Below, piece after piece: positions 32,765 through 44,851 of a stretch of 64,000 bases of DNA; positions within the stretch are counted from its first letter, which is position 1, and every line of letters begins with the position of its first letter. The stretch comes from Populus alba. Lineage: Eukaryota; Streptophyta; Magnoliopsida; Malpighiales; Salicaceae. The stretch is from the NCBI RefSeq assembly GCF_005239225.2, contig NC_133300.1, positions 14,847,875 to 14,911,874 of the forward strand, read 5' to 3'. A model generated the notes under the pieces. It was given only the letters and a program-made list of their open reading frames with translations, ran no database searches and was not told the origin of the DNA. The translations under genes were made by a program, and so were the position numbers.

Positions 32765-35700
32765 CTATAAAGAGCATAGAATTGTTAACATCAAGTCGAG
32801 GTACACACACAAAAAATATGTAATGATTACCTTTTCAATGATCTCGATCCAGATGAAATTTCAACTTTACTGAGAATATTCATCCATCTTTGTACCTTCT
32901 CCTCGTTTTCCCTGAAATTTTCTTCATTCTTGTCAAAGACAATTGTATAACTCTCTGTTTGATCATCTATCTTTGATTGTTCGACATCATAAGAAACTGG
33001 AAACACAGTGTCCGATCTCATCTCATCCATGAATCCAACAATCTTGACAAGCTCTCCAAAGCACCAAGGTAAAGAAGCACAATCTCTTGAAAATATAATA
33101 ATTGACAGCCCCGATTCTTCAATGGCCTCAAAGAGTCTTGATCTAATTGCCATTACTTTCTCTGGTTCCTTCTCAACTGGGATAATGCATCTCCAGGCTC
33201 GATCTGACTTTAAATAGGTGACACCATTACTAGTGTCTGTGACTCTGATGCCAGGAAAAACATTGGCCTTCCATTGATGGTAAGATGAAGAAAAAGTTAA
33301 AGAAGCTTTATATGAAGAAGCTACTTCTTTGCTTGTAACAATAAAATGGGCAGAAGATGGTTGTGGTGTAATATATAGAGAAGATAACAAACAAACACCA
33401 CAATTCTTCACCTTTACTTGTCGCTCGTAAGAATGGAAGGACAACTCAATGTTGCTAAAGGATTCACGCTGCCATTCTTTAAGCTCTTTAAGGTAATCAA
33501 AAGATAGATAGAATAGCCAAATATGATCTGACAGAACTTGGATAGAGTTACAACTAATACACATCAGCGAAGAATAATTCTCTCTTCCATTGGCTTTGAA
33601 ATCACATCGAAGAGGTCTTTCTCCATATGCACTGAATGCAACACATGCAACAAACCCCATGCTCCAACTAGGCACTTGCACACTAATTGAAGATCCCTTA
33701 CTTTGATGGTTAAACCAGCCTGGAATTTCATTTCCTGGAACAGCGATACCAAATCCAGTTCTTGGATTAGACAAACCCTGTACCATAAAGAACCAAAATG
33801 TCAGATAGATAGAGAGAGAGGGAGAAAGATAGAAAAAAGTTGGGGTTTGATTAAGAGAACACCTGGAGGTATCTTTGAAGCATGGTCAACCCCATGTTGT
33901 CTTGGCCATTATGATTGTACAATTCCCAGCAGTTAAGACATATGAACTCTGATCTTTTGGAACTGCTTAGCTTTATCGGATCTGGAATTGTTTTTAGGCT
34001 TATACAACCATTCAAATATACCATTTGAACTTTAGATGGAACCTGAGGCAATGATTCAAGCATCGTGCAATCCTCCAAGACAAGCATTTCCAGTTCAGAA
34101 AGCCTATTTATGCTTTTAGGCAGGCTAACAAAGTTATTCTGGCTCAGATCTAAAGACCTCAATGAAGATAAGCAACCAATATCTTCAGGAAGTGCCCCTT
34201 CTCTTAGATTGCAAGAGCGTAAACCCAGTACTTCTAAAGAACACAGACCAGACAAAGAAGGCAGCACAACTATTCTTTTGCATCCATCGAAAGATAATAC
34301 TTCAAGATTCTTTAAGAGAAAAACGGATGCTGGCAGTTGTTTTATTGAAGTTCCACTTACATCAAACTCCTCCAAACTTTCAACTTTCCCCAAATTCTCT
34401 GGTATATATTTAAGTTCAGAGCAGCCAGATAGATCAAGTTTTTTAAGGGATTTCAAAAAACCTATGCTACTTGGAATGCTTTCAAGGTTCTTGCAGCTGT
34501 TCATGCTCAATAGACCTAAGCCAATCAAATGATGAATCGATGAAGATAGTTTTGTAATACTAGTCTCATCCAAACGAAGCACCATCAATTCGTTCATGTT
34601 CCCTACTATATCTGGAAACTTCTCAAGTTTTGAGCAGCCATCAAAAGTGCAAACTTTAAGTGATTCCATTTCTAGATTGTTTGGGAGAATCCTAATACTT
34701 TTGCAGTTCACAAGATTCATATATTGAAGCTTCTTGTGATGTGTAAGTGATGGATGAACCTCAGACAAACTTGTACAACCTTCAAGAATTAGGTTCTTGA
34801 GATTCGGAATTCCAGTAAAATCTGGAGTCTTGGTCAGGTTCAGTGAGTTGCTGAGATTGATGATTTTCAAATTAACTGCACTCTGCAATGAGGCAGGGAG
34901 AAGAAATATGGATACTTCTATCATACATATATAGGAAAACGATAAAAAGAAATATAGAGGCCTTTAAATTAGTTGATCTCACCTTATACCCATACCATAA
35001 TTGATCAAGATTACTGTTAGCCATGTGAAGTTCAACTAGCTCATCCACTTGTAAACCAGCTGGCAATGATTTTGAAGGGTAAGAATGCCATTCAAGAAAT
35101 CGTAACTCGTTGGAAAGATCTTCAGGTCCTTCAGAAAGCTGCACGTTGTCGATTTTGAGCAATCTTAGTCTGCTCATTGTAGAGAAGGCTTTCATGTTCC
35201 ATTGTGCCTCTTTTATTCCAGGCATGTCCAAGAAAATGGCTTCTGTTCTTTCAGTTCCCTGTCAACCAAAAGGGAATACAAGTAAAAAAATAAATACAAA
35301 GTAGAGATAGAGCGTAAATTAAAATAAACTTTATGAAATCTTATGGATAATGTTCTCTATCAGCTACTCACTGTGGTGTCCATCAGTGCAAGGCAGACAT
35401 CCTCGTATGTCCACAATCTACTGCGCCTTCCAGGCTCTTCAGGGGATTCACTACGAACAATTTCCTTACCCATTATCTGTAATAAATTATGCATCCAGAC
35501 TTGATCCCCATAGATACTTATGAGAGATCTCTCAATAAGTACTGGTATTCCAATACCTGCATGGAATCCACGGCCGTCAAGTATCCTTATTATTCGATCT
35601 TTTTTAAACCCCTTCAGGAAACATGCAATGTCTAAAAATATTTTCTTCTCTAATTCATGAAGGCCATCGAAACTAACGCGAAGCACATCAATAATTTCAC

Positions 35701-37980
35701 GGTTAGGAATCTCATTTAGTCTATTAATCGCACTTTCCCATTCAAGGATACTTCTTCCATGCATAAACGAACCTATAACTTCAAGAGCCAGTGGAAGGCC
35801 ATTAGCATAACCCACAACTTGCTTGGATAGTTTCACAAAATCTTCAACAGGTTGGTCTTTTTTGAAAGCTTTCTGGCTAAACAACATAAGAGCATCATCA
35901 TCATTCAATTTCTCAGCCTCATAAATTCTAGCAACACCATTTGTAGTCAACACTTGTTTATCTCTGCTTGTTATGATAATTCTACTCTCTGGACCAAACC
36001 ATTTACTCTCCGCAGCCAGGGATTCTAGTTGTTTACGGTCATCTACATCATCAAGAACAACAAGAATCTTTTTACGTTGTAACCTCCGCTTTATCATTTC
36101 AATTCCTCTAGAAGAATCACATATATTAGCACGTTCCATTAAGATTTCAGAAAGAAGTTGCTCCTGCAAACGACGTTGTCCACCTTTCTCAGCAAAATCT
36201 TCTCTGACATTTGCTAAGAAACAACTACCTTCAAATTGCCAACGAATCCTATCATATACTACCCTTGCAACAGTCGTCTTACCTATGCCGCCCATTCCAC
36301 AAATCCCTATGAAAATTGTTTCGCCAGTTTCTTCACCTATATAACCATTTAATACCTCTAGACGAGAATCTATTCCAACTAATTTTTTGCTAATTGTTGG
36401 CAGAGTGACGCTTAGTTTGTAGAATATATACTCAACAATTATTTTAATTGATTCTGACTCATTCCTGCATATGATGGTGGAAAACATTCATCATGCTGTG
36501 TGCAAATCAAATCAGATAGTGATAATGAGAAAATAAATATTAGCTTGCAAATGCATGGCTGTTAGCCTAAAATTAATACATCAATCTTTGAGAAAGATAG
36601 GACTTGGACAATAGATAGCTTCAAGAATAGAGAGGAAAGAATAAACTGAAAACGGAATCTAGAATCACACAGTTACTAAAGAAGCATGCTTTCAAGAACA
36701 AAAGCTAGGAAATAAAATATCCATTAAGTTTGGTTCTATCATATTTTTGTCGACCACTAAGTTATTTTTATAATTATTTTTAACAAAAATTTCAACTGTC
36801 TTGCATAGTAAAGTTTTTATTTGTTCATGCTAGATTTGTTTTTCAACTTTTTTTTACATTTTCATTTTTTTATCAAATTTTTTTTTTAAAATATAAAGAA
36901 AAAGCTAAAAATATACATTTACTACCAAGTGTTTTCATCAACAAATCCACAATTTTATCATTCATTGAATATTATTTACCATCTTTTGATTAACAAAACT
37001 CAAAGAACACTAAAGCATTTGCTAAATGATTTGCGAGAAAAAAAATATAATAAATTGAAAAATAATTTTTCCGAACAAAACATTCAAAAAATAAATAAAA
37101 AAGAGATTTTCATTCGTAAATAAATGAAAAATTAGGAAAAAGTTAGAGAATTGTTTTTTAATTTGTATTTCTTAAAAACTGTAACAAATGAAATTTTGAA
37201 ACGTGCTCCTTTTTTATTTTAAAAGTCAACATTAAAGAAAAATTAGTTTGATCACAGACAAAAGGGTCGTTAAATAGCTATTTAATGGATAAAAAATATA
37301 CACTAACAATTATAAGAACTAGTTTTGATAATCTTGTTGTATTGTGATTATTTTGATATTTAATCACATGTTTCAATTGAAAAACATTAAAAAAAGAAAA
37401 ACAAGAAGCTATGTTCATCATTGAAACAATATAGGGAAGATTTTAGAATAAGAATAAGTAGATAGATGATTTACCTATCCCGCACGTCCCAGCCTGATAG
37501 ATTGGCCACCGAAGAGAGACAATCTTTCCAGTTCCGGACCTTCTCCAAGTTTTCCTTGAAATTTTGTTCATGCTCAACGAAGGCTTTCTCATATTGCCCT
37601 TTCTGCTCGGCTACCTCTGAGGGATCCACATCATAAAAAACTGGCAGAACAGTTTGCCCCATCTCTTTCATGCACTGAACAATCTTGACAAGTTCATCCA
37701 AGCACCATGGTGAAGAAGCGTAATCTCTTGAAAATATAATGACAGAAAACCTTGATTCTTCGATGGCCTTCCAGAGAGCTGGTTCGATGGTCTTTCCTCT
37801 CTCGAGCTCCCTATCATCCATGTATACATCAATGCCTCTCTGAGCCAGATTAGAACATAGATGACTAGTAAAGTTGTTCCGGGTGTCTTTGCCTCTAAAA
37901 CTAAGGAACACATCATACATATATAGTGGAGGAGAAGAAGATGAAGATGAGGTTATCCCTTGTACGCTGCTGGAAGCCAT
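32524..37980 (-). CDS. TNL-B: intact TIR-NBS-LRR-C-JID-TIR-like receptor with LEQ-rich tail, 1360 codons
   Basis: Six exons with GT/AG borders and matching phases: 37475-37980, 35372-36464, 34983-35258, 33863-34882, 32831-33777, 32524-32764; total 4083 bp including stop. Domains: TIR about residues 20-165 (Glu96 in PWCLDE); NB-ARC about 185-470 (P-loop Lys231, 'LVVLDDVDD', '[14 protein letters not shown]', '[11 protein letters not shown]'); MHD position reads MHN (Asn495); LRRs about 535-960, roughly 13 repeats; C-JID from 966; second TIR-like domain about 1138-1275; tail 1282-1360 of LLEQ-type repeats. TNLs are cytosolic or nuclear immune receptors whose TIR cleaves NAD after effector recognition. 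No specificity can be read from sequence. It is the only copy of the three with every exon open. Confidence 0.9.
32831..33777 (-). CDS. TNL-B exon 5: C-JID plus second TIR-like domain
   Basis: The C-JID part starts [20 protein letters not shown] and includes '[18 protein letters not shown]'. The second half aligns end to end with a [23 protein letters not shown] against [20 protein letters not shown], then [19 protein letters not shown], '[12 protein letters not shown]' (Glu1207 at the catalytic position) and '[12 protein letters not shown]' against '[12 protein letters not shown]'. The first strand motif SFRGKDTR and the BB-loop stretch are strongly changed and about three residues are missing. 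This is a divergent TIR, not a simple copy of the N-terminal one. Confidence 0.85.
36465..37474 (-). other. TNL-B intron 1
   Basis: 1010 bp, donor GTAAATC (after 37475), acceptor tatgcag (before 36464). AT-rich; no gene inside. Confidence 0.8.
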
Positions 37981-38510
37981 GAAAATCCCTATAGAGATAA
38001 ATTAGTACCGATCCTTCTAGCCTCAACTAGCTCGCTTGGTTCAGCAATTGCTTTCCAAGCTATTTTGTATAAGGCCTGCCCTGTGGTCAAACATGAAACA
38101 GAAGGTAAGATCAAGAAATTCGGCAATTAAATCTACCAATTAGCAATTTCAAGCTGGAACATGTATAATTCTACTTTCTGATTCACCAAATTTCTACGAG
38201 TATTTCACGAATCTAGACCAAACAAACCGTGTGGTAAGTGTTGGCTAAAGAGGCACAATATCCAGCCAAGCCCAGTATTTTTTCTTCTTATGGTATCTTA
38301 GTAACCAACTTCCAAAGCCCTTTTCTTTCTTTTTATTCCAATGACTTCGAATTTTTTCCGGTTTCTTGAGGTCAAGAACTCGTGCTGGTAAGTTTCCAAT
38401 GATTTTCTTACGGATCTTTTTCTTTACACTGTAAAGAAGATGGAGTTTCGGTGGACAAAAAACAAAAAGAGAAATGAAAGGGATATCGAACGCGCATTGG
38501 CCACACCCAT
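37981..38510 (-). promoter_or_regulatory. 5' leader and proximal promoter of TNL-B (shared block)
   Basis: Same block as upstream of TNL-A and TNL-C, including the intron acceptor before GGCAGGCC and the leader open as GQALYKIAWKAIAEPSELVE that stops before the TIR ATG. Confidence 0.45.
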
Positions 38511-40009
38511 CACAATTGAGTGATTCATATTTTTTAATGAATTATCAAGTCCATATTATTTAACAAAATTTGTCTCTTTTCCAGCGCATAAAGCTTTTGC
38601 ATTCCGAGAACTTTGCATTAATATGTGCATGCAAAAGTTCCAAGGTGAATCACAAAAATCGTTAATTATTGTCTACATAAAAATAGTTAAAATGAAAATA
38701 ATAAGAATTTACAGAAATATTTTTAAGAGCAGGGGTTGGGACACACACATCACAGTTGAAAAGTAATTTTTAATGAATTTTCAAAACTAATAACTACAAA
38801 ACTCTTACATTAAATATTATAAATTCCAATTGATTTTTTTTTTTTAAATAAACTTAGCCACCACCCGATGAACTGGAACTAATTAATGAAAAAACAAAAA
38901 AAAAATTCATATTAAATTGAGTTTAGAATCTCCAACTTTAATATTTTTATCACAAACAACCCAACTTTAATTCCTCTCCGATCCCAAATACCACTTCTTC
39001 TCCCATTCCCAATATCTAATCTCAAACCTTTTAACAACGGTGCTTGGATATATAATAGCAATTATTTTTTTTAAAGTATGTTTTTTTAAATATATTAAAA
39101 TAATTTTTTTATTAAATTTTTTAAAAATAATTTTGATTTAAGTATGTTAAAACAATTTAAAAATATATATATATTTTTTGAAAAATCAAATTTCCGAACG
39201 GTCTGAAACCGCTTTCCCAATCCAACTTTTTGGGATATTGATTCGAATATCTTTAAGCACTCTGCTACACAAATCATTAGGATTATTCTTGAGGTGCCAA
39301 CACTATTTTTATAATTCTTGTCGAATGAATTTTGTACGTAATGAAATTGTAATTTTTTTTTTAAATATTGAGTTTTACTCGAAAAACTAGTATTGAATAT
39401 TATTTAATAACACTACATAAATTAGAAGGATACCGCATGATGACGTAGCATTTGTGAAATTTGATCGCAATTCCAATTATGTTCTTGTCGAGTTTGACCC
39501 AGTTAAAAAAATATTCAGTTTTTATTTTTATTTTAATTTTGTTTTATTCAAAAAAATAAAATTAGAAGGAGATCGCTTGATGATGTAACAAAAAATTCAG
39601 TTTTTTGTTGTTGCGTGCTTAAGAAACCATGAAAAATATAGTCATTGTTGGATAGATTTCGAATGTGATAACATTGCATATAGTTTAATGGAATAATAAA
39701 AAATATTTGATATCAATATTATTTATTTCATGATGTAATAATAGTAGTTAAATCTACAATATTTAAATTAAAAATATTTTTTAATTATTTTATAACCTCA
39801 ATTTAAAAAGCATTTTTTTAATCAAACACATTAAACTACTTTTTGTTCAACTTCAATTTCAACTACAGTTTTAACCAAACATATATTTTTCCAAACTAAC
39901 CTCAACTAAAAGTACTTTTTATAAAACAACTTTTTTTAAAACCACAACCACAACAGCAACCTCCAAACTTTACAGCAACCTCCAAAAGTATTAAAGTACT
40001 TTTTAATAC
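38511..40009. other. Intergenic; partly duplicated from the TNL-A spacer
   Basis: 38735-39290 matches about 16020-16590 and 39315-39880 matches 18284-18860. About 220 bp at 38510-38730 are not in the TNL-A spacer. No gene seen. Confidence 0.6.
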
Positions 40010-40925
40010 TTTAAGAATGTTTAAAAGAAAAAAGGGATTCTGGCGGTTGTCTTATTGAAGTTCCACTTACATCAAACTCCTCCAAACTTTTAACTTTCCC
40101 CAAATTTTATGGTATATTTTGAAGTTCAAAGCAGCCAGACAGATCAAGTTTTTTAAGAGATTTCAAACAACGTATGCTACTCAGAATGCTTTGAAGGTTC
40201 TTGTAGTTGTTCATGCTCAATACTTTTAAGCCAATCAAATGACGAAATTGATGAAGATAGTTTTGTAATACCAGTCTCATCCAAATAAAGCACCATCAAT
40301 CTCTTCATGTTTCCTACTATATCTGAAAACTTCTCAAGTTTTGAGTAGCCATTAAGAGTGAAAACTTGAAGCGATTCCATTTCAAGGTTACTTGGGAGAA
40401 TCCTAAAACTTTTGGAGCTCACAAGATTCACATATTGAAGATTCTTGTGACTTCCAAGTGATGGATGGACCTCAGACAAACTTGAACAACCTTCAAGAAT
40501 CAGACTCTCGAGTTTTGGAATTCCAGTAAGATCTGGAGTCTTGGATAGGTATAGTGAGTTGCTGAGATTAATGATTTTCAACTTAACTGCACTCTGCAAT
40601 CAGGCAGGGGAGAAGAAATATGGATACTACTATCATACATATAAAAAGAAATATAAAGCCCCTTAAATTAGTTGATCTCACCTTACACCCATACCATAAT
40701 TGCTCAATGCTACTGTTAGTCATGTGAAGTTCAACCAGCTCATCCACCTATAAACCAGCTAGCAATGCTTTTGAAGGGTAAGAATGCCATTCAAGAAATT
40801 GTAACTTATTGGAAAGATCTTTAGGTCCTTCAGAAAGCTGCATGTTGTCGATTTTGAGCAATCTTAGGTTGCTCATTTTAGAGAAGACTTTCATGTTCCA
40901 TTGTGTCTCTTTTATTCCAGGCATG
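40010..40925 (-). pseudogene. TNL relic D: linker exon and part of LRR exon
   Basis: The linker exon (40682-40924) reads MPGIKETQWNMKVFSKMSNL and '[20 protein letters not shown]', then a stop where TNL-B has GLQVDEL. The LRR exon (top 40593) is open down to about 40177 ('INLSNSLYLSKTPDLTGIPK', '[13 protein letters not shown]') and then breaks. There is no TIR, NBS or C-JID exon. Upstream of the linker exon a short LRR-exon scrap (40925-40965) is out of order, showing rearrangement. Confidence 0.85.
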
Positions 40926-40980
40926 TACAACCTTCAAGAATTAGGTTCTCGAGATTCAGAATTAAAACATTAAAAATTAC

Positions 40981-41409
40981 TTGCCTCCTGCTCAATTGCA
41001 TCACCAATCATACAAGCAGTAGTCACAACTCTTGCACATCCATGTTCCCCACCTGTCATTACCATTGCTGCGAGTTGATGCATTGCAATAACAGACATCT
41101 TGTCAACTCCTGCTCTTTCGCAATTGCATCTGTAAAAGGCTCAAACCAACCAAGGAACAAACTCTTCATATATGGCAAATTAGGAGCCAACTTATGCTCA
41201 CGCATATCCGTCAAAAGCTCCTTATATTCTTTCGTTGCCAGTTCCCATGCTTCCGCCTCAATCTTCACTTGCCTTCTCCTTAAGACCCTTTGCTTCCTTG
41301 ACCCCATTCCAGGGTTAGCATGTAGCCTCCTCCTCCTAAAGTGCTCCTCTTTCTCCTCTTCTTTCCTCATTTCTGGCTGCAATTCTTGCACTTCATCGGC
41401 ACCAAACAC
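40981..41409 (-). pseudogene. Captured fragment of a phage-type organellar RNA polymerase gene (RPOT-like)
   Basis: The minus-strand frame reads 'LRRRQVKIEAEAWELATKEY', then HKLAPNLPYMKSLFLGWFEP. In another frame after a small deletion it continues 'DKMSVIAMHQLAAMVMTGG' and 'IGDAIEQE'. I recognise this as part of the N-terminal region of plant nuclear-encoded T7-like RNA polymerases of mitochondria and plastids. It is only about 0.4 kb, lacks the polymerase core, has a frame break near 41120, and sits directly beside TNL relic D. It is a stray gene piece, not a functional gene. Confidence 0.75.
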
Positions 41410-42045
41410 ATTATCTTGAGACCTTATGTGGCCTTATGCAAATTCAAGTCCAAAATGCTTCCATTTAAGAGGGGTGTTATAAAATAATATAAATCATATT
41501 TTGAGACCTCACCTAACAGCTTAAGTTATTGGATTGAATTGATTATTTGACAGTCAAGAGAAATTAGTTTTAAAACGTAGTTATTGTATTTAAATTTTAA
41601 TCAAAAATTAAATTGATGAGTTAAGATTTTGTTGAAAAATATTTTTTTGCATGAATATTAATTATAACATGAAATATTAAAATACTTAAAATTAATTATA
41701 GATAAATAAAAAATTAATTTCTAAGAATTCTGAATGAAATTGATGGAAAAAAAATCATATTGATAAGAAATTATTGGTTTTATCTTTTAGAAATATATAT
41801 TGTTTTTTAATTTAAATCTAACACAGACACCAAAAACCAGAGTTAAAAAAATAGGCAGACTAGCTATTCCAAAATAATGGTTGAAATTTTCCAGAGCACG
41901 GGCTTTCCGCCATGTAAAAGTTTTAATATGGAAACAATCCTTCCATTCGCAAACATGGGATTATCCTAAATTTAAGAAGAAAATCCATACTTAGTAAAAT
42001 GTGAATCTAATTACCCCAAACCAAAACCATGAGAAAAACTGTCGA
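41410..42045. other. Intergenic, AT-rich
   Basis: No gene seen. The last 60 bases (from about 41995) match the shared 3' flank of the TNLs. Confidence 0.5.
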
Positions 42046-42205
42046 AGATCTTCAAGCTAAAGCAAGTTAAATTCCTAACCAAAACCTGGGGAGCTGCGGC
42101 TGCTCTGCTGCTGGAGCAGCCGCAGTCGCCGCTCCTGCCGCTACTGGAGCACCTGCGGATTGAGCTCCTGCTCCTGCTCGAGCAGCTGCTGTTGCTCAAG
42201 TATAG
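42046..42205 (-). repeat. CAG/CTG repeat: C-terminal tail region of TNL-C
   Basis: Minus strand has GAGCAGGAGCAGGAGCTC and CAGCAGAGCAGCCGCAGC type sequence in the same place relative to the 3' flank as the tail exon of TNL-B. It is shorter, and no frame keeps the LLEQ pattern throughout. Confidence 0.6.
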
Positions 42206-43855
42206 TCAAACTATACATGGAATCGATGTTACATGTTTTGTTGGGTATTAAAAAAAATTTGTGCATGCATGTTTTTTCGATGCAATTTCTTACATAAAAA
42301 AATTTAAATTGTAAATACATATATGTAATCAAATAATCAAATAAATTAATAACTATGTGAAATAATAATAAAAAAAATATATTAACAATAACTAAAAATA
42401 AAATTAAAAAATTCAAATGTGTTAATAAACGGAACATTTATCTAGTTATATTTTTTGAATTTATTTATTAAAATTAATTTTTTTATTCAATCAAATGATA
42501 TTAAAAAAAAACATACATATTAAATTGATTAAATAAAATAAAAATAGAAAACGTATTATGCAAGGTTGTTGTACTTGTTATGTTATCTGAAAATATATTT
42601 TTTTATTTTTTTAAATAAAGTTCTTTTATACAAAAATATTAAAAAAAATTATCGATTAATCATAATAAGTTTTTTTAAAAATTAAATACGAATAACACCA
42701 TAAAAAACAATATCTATCCAAAAATAAATAAATAAACAAAAAAATAATCACAGATGAGGAATATTAATTGAAACATAAATTTTAAAAATATTTTAAAAAT
42801 GATATATAAAAAAATATCAGTAAAAAAAGCAAATATCACTATATCAGAAGAAAAAAAAACATTGTTCTGTTGTTGTGGCTTAACTTGTTGAATCCGTGAC
42901 CCGGAGCATAAATTCAAACGGGTTTAATATTGTTTTCCCTTTAAATTCATATTCAACCTTTAACAAAAAAAGAAATTAAATATGTGACCCAGATCATGAA
43001 CTCAACCAGACTCTATATTGTTTTCTCTTAAATTTATATTCAACATTTAAAAACAAATACATACAACACCATAAAAAAACAATTTCTATTTAAAAAAGGT
43101 TAAATAAACAAAACAAATCACATATGAGTGATATTAATTGAAACATAAAATCAAAATTATCTAAAAAAAGATATCAGTAAAAAAACAGCAACATTAGAAA
43201 AAAATAATAATTGTCCGGTTATTATGGCTTAACTCGTTAAACCCGGAACTCAGTTCATGAACCCAATCGGGTTCAATTTTTTTCCTTAAACCTTAAAAAA
43301 ATTAAATAGGTGACCCAGACTATGAATTCAACGAGATTCAAAAATTGTTTTTCTCTTAAATTTATATTCAACTTTAAAAAAAAAATCAAAAATTAAAAAT
43401 ACACAACACCATAAAAAAACTCAATCTCTATAAAAAAAACATCAACTGGGTTGAAATTTGTTTTCTTAAATTTATACTCAACCTTAAAAAAAAAAAAACT
43501 TGTGACATGGATTATGCACTCAACCGGTTTAATATTTTTTTCCATTTGAATTTGTAGCAAACGTAAAAAAAATGAAGTAAACAATATCATCCACAGTAAA
43601 ACATGTTGGTTTAATTCAGACCATAAACTTAACTGAGTTTAATATTAAGTTTTCTTAAATTCATAATCTACCTTGAAAAAAAAACTTGTAACCCCATTGT
43701 GTACTGACCTTGCAAGGTGTTTTTCCCATGCAAAAAAAAAAATAAAATTTGTTAACATTAAGTTCTGAAAGTTGATATTTCAGCATTCCCAGTTTCATTT
43801 ACTTGAAATGGTTGATAAATCGAGCCACACGCACAAAAAAGAAGAAGATTATTAC
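42206..43855. repeat. AT-rich insertion with degenerate 300-400-bp repeats
   Basis: At least three loose repeats each carry phrases like 'gtgacccggagcataaattc', 'caaccagactctatattg' and 'ttaatattgttttc' (near 42880-43010, 43220-43350, 43440-43660). They separate the TNL-C tail from its C-JID/TIR-like exon, so the intron has been enlarged by repeats. Confidence 0.6.
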
Positions 43856-44851
43856 CTTTTCGATCTAGATGAAATCTCAACTTCACTAAGAATATCCATT
43901 CATCTTTGTACCTTCTCCTTGTTTTCCCTGAGATTTTTTCCAATCTTATCAAAGACAATTGTGTAACTCTCTGTTTGATCATCTATCTTTGATTGTTCGA
44001 CATCACAAGAAACTGGAAACATAGTGTTCGATCTCATCTCATCCATGAATCCGACAATCTTGACAAGTTCTTCAAAGCACCAAGGTAAAGAAGCACAATC
44101 TCTTGCAAATATAATAATTGATAGCCCTGATTATTCAATGGCCTCAAAGAGTCTTGATATAATTGCCATTACTTTCTCTGGTTCCTTCCCGACTGGGACA
44201 ATGAATCTCTGGGCTCGATTTGCGGCTGTGATGCCATGGAAAACATTGGCCTTCCATTGATGTTACGACGAAGAAAAAGCTAAAGAAGCTTTATATGATG
44301 AAGCTGCTTCTTTGTTTGTAACAATAAAATGGGCAGAAGATGGTCGTAGTGTAATACATTCAGAAGATAACAAACAGACACCACAATTCTTCACCTTTCC
44401 TCTAGGCTGGCAAGAATGAAATGACAACTCAATGTTGCTAAAGGATTCATGCTTCCATTCGTTAAGCTCTTTAAGGTAATCAAAAGATAGATAGAATTAT
44501 GGCCAATTATGATCTGACAAAACTTGGATAGAGTTACAACTAATACACATCGACGAAGGATAATTCTCTCTTCCATTGGCTTTGAAATTACAAAAAAGAG
44601 AAGGACTTTCACCATTTGCACTGAATGCAACATACGCAACAAACCCCATGCTCCAACTAGGCACTTGCACCCTAATTGAAGATCCCTTACTTTAATGGTT
44701 AAACCAGCCTGGAATTTCATTTCCTGGAACAACGATACCAAATCTAGGTCTTGGATTAGACAAACCTTGTACCATGAAGAACCAAAATGTTAGATAGATA
44801 GAGGGAGAGGGAGAGGGATATAAAAAGGTTGGGGTATGATTAAGAGAAGAC

